Assembly (NCBI GenBank): GCA_037447655.1
Contig: JBBHKE010000385.1
Coordinates: 1 to 62,000, forward strand
DNA from: Zygnema cylindricum
Lineage: Eukaryota > Streptophyta > Zygnematophyceae > Zygnematales > Zygnemataceae
Direction: 5' to 3'
Length of the DNA: 62,000 nucleotides
Positions 29,877-41,957 of the stretch are shown one piece after another; position 1 is the stretch's first letter, and every line of letters begins with the position of its first letter. The position numbers were made by a program, and so were the translations under genes. The notes below the pieces were generated by a model. The model worked only from the letters and a program-made list of their open reading frames with translations. It had not been told where the DNA came from and did not search any database.

Positions 29877-30151
29877 CATAGTTCAAAAGTAGGTGAAAGG
29901 AGGCCCATACAATATGCCTATTGTATGCAAAACATACAATATGACCTTAAGACCCACGTTGTATTCGGACCTATTCGGACCAATTAAAACATTTGGACCA
30001 AAAAAATTGTTTACACCGTCAGATTCTAACGATCGGACGGTCGCTGATCAAAGTAGCGATTTAAGAAGATCACATGAAAAGCCCATAACACAACTTACGA
30101 TAAAGGTGCCTACCAAAGGCCTACTATAAAAACGCCTACTTTTGAACTATG
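29877..30151. mobile_element. hAT-type MITE (copy 1), nested
   Basis: 275 bp. The ends CATAGTTCAAAAGTA and TACTTTTGAACTATG are perfect 15-bp inverted repeats. A perfect 8-bp duplication CTACAAAC flanks it (29869-29876 and 30152-30159). Non-coding. The second copy, in the opposite orientation, is at 43304-43608. Confidence 0.9.
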
Positions 30152-30363
30152 CTACAAACGTCGCTATTTTGTAAACGTCATCAATTGTCGCGAGTTTTGT
30201 AGTCGTCTACAAACCGTCACAAATTGCACCCACGTCTACATCCGTCACGATCTAAAGTAACGATTTGATTTTTTTACATACGAATGCTCTGAAAGTAGCA
30301 CGGAGAATCTTCGCTAAAAACAAAGTTACAAGACTAAAGTTTCAGTTACATGGGAAAGTGCCC

Positions 30364-30835
30364 TTGAATCTTTCTATACTTCTATAGCCATACAATGTGT
30401 TTATGTTTTTTTACGAAGTATAATACGCATACTGTACGGTCTATCTAGATATTTTGTTTCCAGTTTCGCACATTTCAGCCATGCTGGAATCTATGCTTCA
30501 GGAAGGGCGAAGGGAAGAAAAGTGAAAAATAACAATGAAGGCGCCTTCTCTGTCGTCATCTAAAGAAAACCTAGAGGGAAGGAAAAAGGTAGCCTCGCGT
30601 TTTATTCTCCGAACTTAATTCTTCGATTTTCTTATCGAGGGGAAAAGCTACACATCCGGATATCGCAAGATCCATGTCCCCCAATCACTGTTGAGATAGG
30701 TTGCATTCCGTTTATGGTTTCTCATTCGAAGACAAAAGAGAGAGAGGAGACAATTTGAATACAATTACTAGTAAAGAGTTAAAAAAGACAAAGGGAAGAG
30801 AATAAAAAAAAATTTTATATTCTTAGAAGATCACC
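30364..30835 (+). other. 5' flank and leader of the membrane cyclophilin gene
   Basis: AT-rich, with an A/G-rich stretch (30720-30810) just before the start codon in context ATCACCATGG. No clear TATA box chosen. Confidence 0.4.
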
Positions 30836-33800
30836 ATGGCTCGGATGAAGCCAGCCGCATTGCTTAAACATTCTAAAATGAAAAAAGGTGTACGGAAAAT
30901 GAATTTGGCGGCAATCGGGGCTTGCGTATTTCTGACAATAGCTGCATTGCTATTTGTTTTTTACTACAGAAAGGGGTATGTTTCTGAGACTCCAATGGTG
31001 AAATCTTTTTGTTTTTGGTAGGGAGATGGTGTTTTTTTTGTAGTTTTGAGGAGCCTTTTGATGTGACAAGTGGCAGCCATTGCTGGCATGTCTGACTGCA
31101 TTAAGTGTGTATTGAAAGGGGAAGGGATAAGATAAAGAGGAATGAGGAAAGAGGAAAGGATGAATTAGTAAGCAAAGTGAAGGTTCTTAACTGTTCAGAG
31201 CCTTTATCTCGTCAATCATTTATATAACTGGTTCTTGCTAAATTTTCATTGAACCCATAGCTAGTCTTGATCTCATAATTTTTCAATTGGGATTTCGATA
31301 ACTGGTTGTCAATAATGAAGTTTGTTTCTGCACGTGGTTCTGCCTTCATTTACACGTGTAAAGCAAGTTGCCTTTTTTTTATTACAAACTTTTGTTATGT
31401 TGGGCTGTGGATGGTCGAGATTAATTTGGCGACACTCAGTCCTTCGCGTTCTTTCCAGGTAAGCTCATGTTGCATTTTAATGTTTTCCATATCGACAATT
31501 GTATTATTTTTTCATATCTTTCTTAAAACGGCAATCTTCAGCAAAATTCAAGGCATCATGTTTACTTAGACAGAAAAATACAATGTAGACAAAGTATATC
31601 TAACGGCACTTATAAAGCTTCAAACTGCAACCTCATTTTCTTTCTCCTTCAACATCGGACATTTTAAAATTTATTAAGAATTAAAATTCCTCTAAAATGT
31701 TTTTTTTATTGACAAGCTTCTGGCTGCAGATATTTGATAAGCTTCCAACTTTAAAACTTCACAAAAAGGAAAGCGTATCCTCGGGGACTATTAAGAAGAA
31801 TTCCACGCTGGCTTCCCGGCTGGTAAGAACTATACATTACAACAATGGTTTTTCGGTTTTCGTTTTCGGATTTTCTGTTTTTTGGTTTTTCCTTTTTTCG
31901 GCTTATCGAAAGGCTCGAATGCATGCAAAACTTTCAAATTGTTGAAGGTAGAAAAGGGTTCGTGGAGCCCGTTAATCGTATGTTGTCAAATTATTAATCT
32001 GTAATTCTTTAGAGGTTGTCGTACCATACTTTATGAGCATTTCAGATCCGAGCTCTTCAACATTTGTGTTTATGCAGATTATGCAAACTACTAAAGGAGA
32101 CATTCATTTGGAGTTATTTCCTGGCGAGTGCCCTAAAACTGTGGAGAATTTTGTCACTCACAGGTAGTGACAATTCCTTGTAATGTCAGATAATTTTTTC
32201 ATAATGCCCCACTTACTATTCTGGGGATGTTGCAACTTTTAAAAGCACTGTGATCTTATGTTGCCCAAAATTGGGACAGAAAAACAAAAAGAAAGTTAAA
32301 GTGGAAATGCTTGCAATGCTGTATATTGTGTCAGTACTAATTACTTTATCGTACATTTTCTCTAACAGACTCTTAGGGGCTCCATTGAATATTTTTAGAC
32401 TCTAGTGCCACACTGATTTAAGTGCTCGAGAGTGCAGAAAAGTTTGTCTGATTGTGACATTACTTCTTTTCAAGGCTTGGTCGAGTCTCTCATTAGGGAC
32501 TCATAAGGAGATTTGGGAACTACAGCTTAGCATGTTGGATTTTTTCTTGCATGTGAAGTAATTTTATGTTGTCATGTGCATTCAGATTCTCAGTACTGTG
32601 TGTAAAATAGGCATTACAGGCAAATAGGCATCATTTTGTAAACAACTGTCTGGTATTATTTATGAAGTTACGGAAGGAAAAAGTTGTCTGCTTTCGTTTA
32701 TGTTAGGAGTTTTCTACCCTAGCCACCAATTTTAGGTTGTAGAAAAGGATGGTGGCATTGTCTCTTGTCTACTCAACATCCCTTTCATGTAGTGATGTTG
32801 AAGGTAAAGAGGCAGATCTTGTTTTACCGCTTTTTAAGAAACAATGGCACGCTGCCTTGAAGCAGTAATGGACCTTTATGCTTACAGTTTATTGAAGATA
32901 GTCTCAAAGACAAGCTCTCTTAATCACCAGTACTACATCATTTAGTGTGATCTCTGATGTAACAGGCTTGCAAAGAGGTCATTTTTCTTCTCAATGATGC
33001 ATTTGTCGGGTATGTTCATATCACAAATTTTCATCATATCATGACCAATATGTCGTTAAGATGTGTTATTTTGCTGTTTCAATTTAATGTCATAATTATC
33101 GTAGACCTTTTTTATATCTCTGGGAAGCGATAACATAATTACCAGTAGTCATTATTGAAGCAATGATGTCATAATAACAAGCACTTTATCAGTTTTAGAT
33201 GGCTAAGTTATCTCTAAACTGCATCAAGAAAAGATTGGATCATGAACACACGAACATCGGATAATCCCAGGAAAAAAATCACGGAATTTCTGAGCACGAA
33301 AACGCTTTAATATGATAGGAGTGTTGTAGAGAGGAGAGAAGTAACGAATTTGCGACCAATTCTTTTTTATTTCTGAAATGCATCAAGATAAAAGTGAGAA
33401 AATCTATTTGAAGGGAGCCCCGTGTCAAAAAGGACTTGTTTCGAGTCAATGGGATTGACATGATTGGACTACTTACTGCTAGTGAAGTACCGAACATTTA
33501 GTCCTTTTTTACTGATCTTCGGATATTAATCGAATACAAATACTTGTTCAAGATCAAGTTTGCTTGAAGTTCTTGATAAGTCAGTAGTGCCCTTTTGCTA
33601 TTTTCCATCATTATCAGCAATTTTCAAGAGTTAACTGATCGTCATCACGGAGTTAATGAATTCGTGACACTGATGTACAGACTCCAAATATAAGGTATAT
33701 TTCGTTTTTCCCCACGTATTCTGTATTATTCGGTTATTGAACCATTTTGTCGATCTAGTTAAACTCCAATTGCTTTGTTTTTTTTCTGATGCAATATTGA

Positions 33801-36800
33801 GTTGAATTTATCGCGCAACAGAATTAGGAGCAAATTGTGGTGAAAAATAGTGTTGATGATGGTCTGAAACTATGGTGGAATCTACAGCAAAAACGGTTTC
33901 TACAACGGCTTACTGTTTCATAGAGTGATCAAGGACTTCATGATTCAAGGAGGGGATCCCAAAGGCGATGGAACTGGAGGAGAATCGATTTGGGGCGGCA
34001 GCTTTGCAGATGAAATACATCAAGAGTAAGAAGTTCCTAAACAAATTCTGGAGAATATTAGAAAAGGAAGTTCCTAAACAAACTCTGGAAAATATTAGAA
34101 GAGTAAGTTCCTAAACAAACTCTGGAAAATATTACGAGAGTAAGTTCCTAAACAAACCCTGGAAAATGTTACAAGAGGAAGTTCCTAAACAAACCTGGGA
34201 AAATATTAGAAGAGTAAGTTCCTAAACAAACTTTGGAAATTGTTGCGAGAGTCAGTTCCTAAAAAAACTTAGGTGAATATTACAAGAGTAAGTTCTTATA
34301 TAAACTTTGGAAATAAGTTTCCTAAACAACTTCAGAAAATCTTGCACGAGTAAGCTCCTAAACAGACTTTGGAAAATGTCCTAAACAAAATGGTGGAAAT
34401 AACTTCAAGAGTAAGTTCCGAAACAAATTTCCGAAAAATAGTACAAGTATTGGTTTCTCAATATGAACCCCATGTGACCTTTCTGGGAAACGGTCGTAGG
34501 ACGTGACGTGACTTCCATGGTCGCGTCTCCCTGTTATGCATCCCCAATTTTTATTATAGTGGATCATTAGAGTTAACACTTTTTAAGGATTAACTACATT
34601 TAACTCTAATAGCGATGAAAGGTAAAATGATTTTGTAACGTGAGGTTTCAAACAAGGGGGAGAGAGGGAGAGGGAGAGATGGCGAGGGGGAGAGGTGAAC
34701 ATTGTTGATACAAACATGCACTTTCTTGGATATAGAATCACAGCTATAAAGATCATAATGCATGTCAAGCATAAAATACATTGATTATGTGGACAATCGT
34801 TAAAACCTCAGCTTGATACCATAGAATAGCTCTGATGATGCATCTGTTACTCTTATTTTCAGTCCTATTCGTTGCACAAAATAGAGTTTACTCACCTTAC
34901 TATTTGCCAGCCGTATTAGACCAGCAGGTGTGATCTCAAGGCTTCAAATTCTATTTCTAAAGAGTTTTCACTCCAACCTTTGTCATTATTAATCTGGATG
35001 TATGAATAGTATAGCTTTGGAAGTTTAGTGATCACATTTATGAGAAAAAGGAGCCTAGATGGATGATGATGGTAAACATCTTTATTCCCTGTACTCCACC
35101 CAAAATAATGTGGTATACACTTATTACAGTGGGCGGTGTATATAGAATCCTGACTAATTGGCCTTAGAAAAAAATGCAAGTCAACAAATTGATTCAATGA
35201 CCATATTGGACTGTTGTGGAGAGAGATTCCTTACAGTAACAAACCTGTGTTTGTTCGGTTTTCAGAGGTTTAATGCTTTAATTTTTATTTTTTTTAAGTG
35301 ATGGAATTGAACCATGAATGTTAAGGCACCGGTTGAACCGGACCGTCGAAAACACTTGTTTTGTATTTTTTGTTCATTTTTACCACAAATCAGACTGAGT
35401 GTTTGTCCAACCTTTCGGACCAATCGTTAATAAAAAAATCCTCAACGATACTGTTGAACACTGTAAAAAGGAGATGGTGTCATTACCTCTTTTTCTTCCC
35501 CGAAATCCCACCTTTTACTCTCTCTCCCTCCCTCCCTCCCCACATGTTATTTAAATGGACTGTTGACACTTTACTGCATCCCTTTGGCATGACTTCCTGC
35601 ATAACTTATTTAGCAATGTATCCATTCATATAAAGCCGTCCTTTCAATGTCATGCTTCAAACGGACTTAATAGAGATGTTCTTACTCAAACACATAGACA
35701 ATTTCTTACTTTTGCCTATGTCACTATTGTTGACGGGATCAACTGTTCTCCAAAGTAATGAACCTCTTCCTAAACAAAGTGAGCACAAAGTGGGTTTCTT
35801 ATTTCGGTCGAAAACAGGTTCACAAATGGGTTGAATATGAGAATATAGTCACCTTCCCACAACTAGTGGCAAGTGTCACACGGTCTCCTACGATACAGAT
35901 GTCTCATTCGTACAAAAGGTTTTGGATTTTTGTGTGTGCCTTTTTTAGACTGAAACATGAGCCCTTCACTCTTTCTATGGCCAACTCTGGCCCTGACTCC
36001 AACGGCTCCCAGTTCTTCATCACCACGGTGGCCACCCATTGGCTGGACGGGAAGCACACTGTTTTTGGGCGAGTCACAGAAGGTCACGATGTCGTCCGTG
36101 TAAGTAATATCTACCTTTCGTCTATCTATCTGTTGTCCATCTTTCGGTTGTCATCTATCTATCTATACTTCTTTTATCTATCTATTATTTAATCTTTCAT
36201 TGTTCGTCTATCTTTCTATACTTTTTTCCATCTATCTATCTATCTATCTATCCTTCTTTCATCTATCAGTATATCGTTCATTTAACTATGTATCTTTCAT
36301 ATCTATATATCTTTCTGAATCTATCACTCTTTCGTCTATCTATCTTTCATCTATCGGCCTATCTTCCAAAATCTATCTATCTTTCTGAATCTTTCTTTCA
36401 ACGAAAGGGCCATCAAAAATTGTGAACCAAAGGGGACAGAATTTGACAGAAAAGTTAAAAAGGGTAAATAACTCAACTTTCCATTATTCCGAGCTAAATG
36501 GCAAAATATACTTTTCCAGGTTTTGAACTGGGGTATTTAATGTCTCTCTTTCCCTCCTGTCCCTCTCCCTCTCCCCCTCCCCCTCCCCCTTCCCCTCATT
36601 TTTTTCCGGAAATCACAAGCTTCTGTCTCTTCAAACAGTCACCAGACCAAAAGGCTCGCCTCTGTTTATCACAAACACGGTGCCTCGCTAAAGGTCGGGA
36701 ATGTTTGTGAGTTTCCATGATGGTAGACCGTGTGTCGTTGTTAGTGTAATTAAAACTAACTCAATGCTGGTTTTCTTTATTTTTTTTGGCCCATGAACAA

Positions 36801-38087
36801 TAAATGGTGTTAATAATTTATTTTTCTTAACGCTAATTCGGTAAGGAGTCCAAAGTCGACCACGGCAATTGGACTTAAAATTATAATTTATAAAATAAAC
36901 CCCAAGGCTGTATATTACTTAATGCTAAACGCGGTTCATGGTGTAGTTTTACTGTGCTTTTAAACAGTGATAAGGTAATTACCCTAACGAAATTTACCAC
37001 GGTTTTTGTGGGTAATTGTTCAGTTTCCTGAGTAACGGAAGTATGATTACTTAAATAACTGTACAAATCGTACGACTTCTTATGCTTTACCCTCAAAACA
37101 AGGGTAAAACTGAGGGTAAAACTTTGATAGTATGAAAACCCTGGCGACCTTTGACTCTTCTATTGCGAGCCTCAGTAGATTCCAATGTAGGGTTGTCTTG
37201 TTTCCGACTGATTGCCTTTTGAATTAAAGCCTTTTGCTTGTTTTGTTTCGATTTCAATAATTAGGAATCTAAACCATAGTCAATCTGGTTACTTTGTACC
37301 ATACGCGTATTATACCCGAAAAACCAGTACAATATGTATATAATACAGATAATCAGATATAGTGTTTCCACATGTTTTCACACATAAACAATGTAAACAA
37401 CGGTGGTTTTTATTATTACTGGCTTGTCGACAGATCTCACAAGATTCTGGCAAAGAGGATTTTGTTTTTTTTTTTTTTGTTGGCCATCAATTTATCTTTT
37501 CTTCAACAAGTTCAAGATTGACACTCTCTCTTTCTCTCTTTTTCATTTATCCCCTCTCACCATCCTGTCCCTCCTCCGTTTCTCATCTACTATCGGTGTT
37601 CGTACGCTTTGCAATAATGTTGTCTAACTCGCAAGTGTCGAACATGTCTTTTTTATTTTTTGATTAATTTTGTTTTTCGTTTTCTGAATCACATTTAATT
37701 TTGTCAACTACACCGTCCCTCGCTATTATCGTTAACATTATGTTAAAATTAACTACGCTCCATTTATGTTCTGCTACATGGTTTGTTATGAGTCACTTAA
37801 CTATCAACACTAATTTACGAGTTTGGGTCAAAAGAACCTCACTCTCATTAGCGAGATTGACTCTGATAGTTGTGGGCAGTGTACCTTTTCTGTCGGTCTT
37901 TTCTTTTTTCTGTTTGTTTCTTTCTTTTTTCAGTTTGTTTCTTTCTTTTTTACGGTTTGTTGCTTTTCTTTTTTTTCGTTTTGTTCTTTTTTTTGGCTCG
38001 TTTCAGGCGATCGAGGCTGCACCAACAGCTGCTTTTGATGTTCCCGTCAAACCTGTGAAGATTATAAAGGTGGCGGTACAGGACTGA
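30836..38087 (+). CDS. membrane-anchored cyclophilin, CYP21-3/CYP21-4-like N terminus
   Basis: Exons 30836-30997, 31730-31822, 32078-32163, 33888-34025, 35949-36099, 38007-38087 give 236 residues in consistent phase. The N terminus [18 protein letters not shown] plus a hydrophobic segment (about 23-44) matches plant Golgi-type cyclophilins CYP21-3/CYP21-4 and predicts a signal-anchor membrane protein. The cyclophilin domain starts near residue 86 ([20 protein letters not shown]). Catalytic residues are visible in [21 protein letters not shown] and [11 protein letters not shown]. The exon 1 donor is the uncertain point: a stronger-looking GTATGT at 30976 is out of phase with exon 2, whereas ATG|GTGAAA at 30998 joins in phase; an extra small exon is also possible. 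Exons 2-6 are secure. The domain is closer to the CYP71 one nearby than expected for CYP21-4. Confidence 0.88.
34027..34450 (+). repeat. minisatellite of about 42-bp units carrying splice donors
   Basis: Begins at the 5' splice site of intron 4 of the membrane cyclophilin gene. Each unit reads roughly GAGTAAGTTCCTAAACAAAC then TTGGAAAATATTA and purines. About ten units are present, increasingly diverged. At least six contain GAGTAAG(T/C)TC, closely matching the true donor AAGA|GTAAG at 34025/34026. Confidence 0.85.
36107..36395 (+). repeat. (TCTA)n microsatellite after a splice donor
   Basis: Imperfect TCTA/TTTC tetranucleotide repeat filling nearly 300 bases and starting within 10 bases of the exon 5 donor CCGT|GTAAGT at 36099/36100. 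Confidence 0.85.
36724..36945. mobile_element. short TIR element in the last intron of the membrane cyclophilin gene
   Basis: About 222 bp, from TAGACCGTGTGTCGTTGTTA to GCGGTTCATGGTGTA. The ends are imperfect inverted repeats of the TACACCG family seen at 6034 and 18957, with TA at each tip. Non-coding. Confidence 0.5.
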
Positions 38088-40022
38088 CTGACGACTTTGA
38101 AATAACCGAAGAATCTCCCAACATTTTCAAAAGAAGGTTTATAGTTTTGTGATAGGCTCGTTAGTGAGCAAGCTTGTTGATAGAGTTTAGCTTTAGAGAA
38201 AATGTTGAAGTAGATTTAGAGAAGGGAATGATGGAGGTTTTAAGCTTTTTGTTTATATGGGAGTGAGTATAAACAATGTTTGTTGAGCTCGTTTTAACCA
38301 TATTTTGACGGCCAAATTTTAGCATGATAAGGGCTTCTTAGGTGTGCGATTTAGGTCTTGGTAGGTTGGGATCCATTGTAAGTTTTTTTGGATTCCACTT
38401 TCTGTTCTTGTTTTTATAAAGTGGAAAGTAATCAAAATTTTGGAAATGTATAACCTGGTTTTTGGAGGGAATTATTGAAGCTGTTTGGCCGGTCTTGGAA
38501 AATACCTTTTGCCTTCGTAAAAAAGTTTCTGATTTTAATGTGGCCTTAAACAGTTCAAATATGATAATATTTTTGTCTTTTTTAGCTGTTTATAGGGGAA
38601 TTGCACATGCAAAGTTACTGCGTTACTAGCCAGGAACTGCAGCAATTGTATAGAAAAGTGTATGATCTGAGCAGTTTTTGTTTATAACTACTCTTTTCGT
38701 CTACTGCTGGCTAGTTAGGGCAGTAGTCACGGTATGTATAACACATCTGTTAGTTCGTCGGAATAGATTGGACGATGCTCACCAACAGAAAAAGAAAGTG
38801 AATTTAAGTAGGCTGATTTTTTTTTAGAGTTTTCCTTCATTGTTTTCTTTCCAATTGTGAGAGCTAAAGTTATTACCTTTCAATGTTTACTTCTGATAGG
38901 AACATTGAGGGAAAGAAACGTGTGACACTGAAGATTTTGCCACTTTCTATCATTTCCATACCTCATGGTAAACATTAACATTGTTAACAAAAACGGATAA
39001 CTAATTCTGTACTGAATATCCCATCCCTGTGAGTACATTGTGCCGTTAAAAAAATTCCAACTGTAAAAGTAGGTTTGAACTAAAATATGATTCATTTTTC
39101 ACACAGTTTTTTTGCAGTTATTAATCACGTTAGACACATTGATCCTTTCAAATAGCGATAAGGGTCCTTTCAAATAGTGAAAAGGTATATGTGATATATA
39201 ACGCAAGTACTGATGCTCTCTCCGTCATTGTCAGTCATTTGCAACTTTGTAAAAATTGACCATACCTTTCCCATCAAGATGCGGTTTCGGTTAATCACTT
39301 GCTTAGACAAACATGTACCTTGACATTTCCAATTTTCAATCCAACGTTAGTGAAAAAAAACCGATTAACAGCAAAACGGGATTACTCGGTGTGAGCATCT
39401 CATTCGCTACATTGAGCTTACATTGTACCGGCACACGAGATGACACTAGCGGAAGATTCATCTAAAACGAATAGTCCATCTATTCTGGATAATAGTCGGT
39501 AGTGTATAAAGTACAATTTAGTCTTAAATGTCCAACCAATTAAACAACCGATTTCCGGGACAGGATGATACCAGCACCTACCTCAATTATAATTTACTTC
39601 ATCAAATAACATCGTAGTGAGAAAATACAGTATTGAAAAATGAAAAGACTTTCCGATTGTTAAAAGACAACAAACAAAAAGTGCAATGAGACAAAAAGTG
39701 GCCTTCCGAAGCGCAAAAGTTTGGAGGCATTACAAACATGGACGGTAAAGGAGATATAAACTCAACCACAAAACAATTGCAGAAAAAACATATATAGGAG
39801 ACGGAAGATATAAAAAACACATTTATAACAAAGTGACGGTTAAACCCGTCACATTTTTTCCGTACATCGTGCTTCAACAACTTCCCCAATGCATGAACAC
39901 AAAATCTACCAACAACAACTGCACGGTTCAGCTGATCCACTCAAAACACTTCTGTACAAAACACATTCCTAAAAACAAACCCTAATTTAAAAAACACAAC
40001 AACACGACAAATAAACAACAAT
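38088..40022. other. intergenic region between convergent genes
   Basis: Lies between the stops of the membrane cyclophilin gene (+) and LHCB (-), so it carries both 3' ends. Only short frames are present and no repeat or gene is recognised. Confidence 0.5.
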
Positions 40023-41195
40023 CTAAGATCCTGGCACGAAAGACTGAGCGTAAGCCCATGCGTTGTTCACCGCGGGATCCGCCAAGTGGTCGTTCAAATT
40101 CTCAAGAGGTCCCTTTCCTGTAACAATAGCCTGGACGAAGAATCCGAACATGGAGAACATGGCCAGACGTCCATTCTTCAACTCCTTCACCTTCAACTCA
40201 GCAAAGGTGTCAGGGTCGTCAGCCAATCCCAAGGGATCGAAGCTTCCTCCGGGGTAGATAGGGTCAGTCACCTCTCCCAAAGGTCCTCCAGCGACACGGT
40301 ATCCCTCAATGGCTCCCATAAGCACCACCTGAGTTCCGAGAATAGCCAAGATAGACTGGGCGTGGATGAGGCTAGGGTTTCCGAGGTAGTCAAGACCGCC
40401 ATCGGAGAAGATCTGAGCTCCGGCCTTGAACCAGACGGCCTCTCCGAACTTGACTCCGGACTTGGCGAGGAGTTCGGGAGTGAGGCAGCCGAGGGCTCCG
40501 AGCATGGCCCAGCGGGCATGGATGACCTCGAGCTCGCGGTTCTTGGCGAAGGTCTCGGGGTCGGAGGAGAGGCCGGCGGTGTCCCAGCCATAGTCTCCGG
40601 GGAACTCGCCGGTCAAGTAGGAGGGAGTCTCTCCGGAGAGAGGGCCCAAGAACTTGGGGCGGTCAGCTCCGTACCTGGAAGGAGGGGAAAGGGAGAGGAG
40701 AGGGAGAGGAGGGGGAGGAAAAGGTGAGTGACAGTTAAAGTTGAGTGAAGGAGTGAGGAGGAGGTGGAGAAATAAGAGGAAAAATGTCAGTGAAAGGTTC
40801 ATTAGAAAATAAAGAGAGTTATTGGAGAAGTGAAAAGATGAATATTAAAGAGCAGGAGAAAAAATTGTGTTAGATACTTATGTAAGGTCCAGAGGAATTG
40901 ATTGAGGAAAAAGAAAATCAGCTAAGATTATAGGCAGCGCTTTGTAGCACAATATGAAAGTTATTATATACAAATAAAGTAGTGGTTGAAACTGAAGTGC
41001 TGACAAGCAGCCGACATTGAAGTACAGAAAAGTACGGAAGGCAGAGAAGCTATACCAGATGGAGTCGACGGACTTCTTGGCGGTCTTCTTCATGGTGACA
41101 CGTGCCTCGACATTGCCGACGGCACGGCTGAGCTCGGACACCTGTCCGACGAAGGTGGACTGAGCCAAAGCGGGGGAAGCAACGAGGGCGGCCAT
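40023..41195 (-). CDS. LHCB-type light-harvesting chlorophyll a/b-binding protein
   Basis: Two minus-strand exons, 41195-41056 and 40674-40023 (donor ATCTG|GTATAG, acceptor TTCCAG|GTACGG), give 263 residues, the normal LHCII length. After an Ala/Ser-rich transit peptide ([15 protein letters not shown]...) the mature part has [10 protein letters not shown], then [12 protein letters not shown], the LHCII trimerisation motif WYGxxR. The three-helix core is intact: helix [21 protein letters not shown], helix C around [20 protein letters not shown], helix [21 protein letters not shown] with chlorophyll-ligand Glu, Arg and Asn, and the amphipathic end [18 protein letters not shown]. It binds chlorophyll a and b in the thylakoid membrane as a photosystem II antenna. 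It is GC-rich compared with its surroundings. LHCB1/2/3 cannot be separated by eye. Two G-boxes lie upstream. Confidence 0.96.
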
Positions 41196-41280
41196 GGCTA
41201 CAGAAGGATAAGAGAGGATAATTTACTTCTGCAGAGAGGAGGATTAAGCCAGGACACCGCTTACTCCGGTTTGGCAATGT

Positions 41281-41289
41281 AATTATACG
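41281..41289 (-). promoter_or_regulatory. candidate TATA box of LHCB
   Basis: On the minus strand it reads CGTATAATT, about 90 bases before the start codon at 41195, giving a plausible 50-60-base leader. Confidence 0.35.
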
Positions 41290-41732
41290 CCCAAGCGAGG
41301 CTGGGAACTGTCGCTGACAGCAGTATGGCAAAATCTTCGCATAGCTGCCCGCGGGCAGAGAAACGTTTTCGAGTTCCGTTTCAGCAACTACAGGAAGATG
41401 CATGTCCGTCGAGAAACTTGCAAACGGCGATCGTGGACCGTCGGATCGGGACGATGGGTGAAGTGAAATTTTGAAAGGGAGTACACGCTGGGCAGTTAGG
41501 AAAATTGTGACGGGCGAACGGTCCACGCGAGAGGCTCGGCGGTCGCGGAAACGGATACGCGGAGAAAGGTAATCCGCAGCGGAGAGGCTATCTGGGCGTG
41601 CATTGGGCAAGCCGGATATTGCGATCTTTGCGGAACCCAACCCGAAGATATCAGCAGGGTCCAACAGATCGGAAGGAGACAAAAAGTTTCGCACGCACGT
41701 CGGAAGTCGGGGAATCGTCCGACTCGGATAAA

Positions 41733-41738
41733 CACGTG
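41733..41738. promoter_or_regulatory. G-box CACGTG
   Basis: ACACGTGCT context, about 540 bases upstream of the LHCB start. G-boxes bind bZIP and bHLH factors including HY5 and PIFs, which control LHCB genes in land plants. Confidence 0.45.
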
Positions 41739-41904
41739 CTAAAACGTTTTCGACGGAGATCGAAAGAGGGTCAAAACAAGGAAGTCCGTACGGTTTGGGA
41801 TAGGAACCAAAATCTAAGAGTCTGCTAAGGGAACCAATAGGAACGCATGTGGTGTCTAGCTGGAGACGGACAGACCAGCGTGGACACGAGAGTGGTAAAG
41901 TCAC

Positions 41905-41910
41905 CACGTG
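41905..41910. promoter_or_regulatory. G-box / ABRE core CCACGTGTC
   Basis: A second CACGTG, in context CACCACGTGTCG, about 710 bases upstream of the LHCB start and 48 bases from the adjoining TIR element. Confidence 0.45.
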
Positions 41911-41957
41911 TCGACATTTACAACTTTGGGGGAAAAAGAGAAGCCAGTTGGAAATCA

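Larger units (their letters stand above)
29119..30363. mobile_element. TIR element with central palindrome (copy 1)
   Basis: About 1245 bp between GGGCACTTTCCCATGT and its exact reverse complement ACATGGGAAAGTGCCC. It shares its terminal segments and the core with the element at 41958-42840: the TTATATAAAATCACC palindrome region, GTGCGCTT/TTTCCGTACAG, and AATGCTCTGAAAGT...GAGAATCTTCGCTAAAAA near the end. It is non-coding. A hAT-type MITE (29877-30151) is nested in it. Flanks are TTA and TTG, so a 3-bp duplication is possible but imperfect. Confidence 0.7.
41196..41957 (-). promoter_or_regulatory. upstream region of LHCB
   Basis: A comparatively GC-rich 760-base promoter and leader region that ends at a transposon border. 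It contains two G-boxes (CACGTG), a TATA-like GTATAATT near 41281-41289, and GATAAG/GATAAT motifs at about 41208-41221 (I-box type), all consistent with light regulation of an antenna gene. No coding exon is accepted here. Confidence 0.5.

Noticed and set aside
31369-31458. Extra exon in the membrane cyclophilin, ending CCAG|GTAAGC
   Set aside because: Phase could be made to fit, but the segment begins with what looks like an intron pyrimidine tract and encodes an unlikely Phe/Cys-rich peptide.
40086-40727. 213-codon plus-strand frame antisense to LHCB
   Set aside because: Shadow of the highly biased LHCB coding sequence; no family match.
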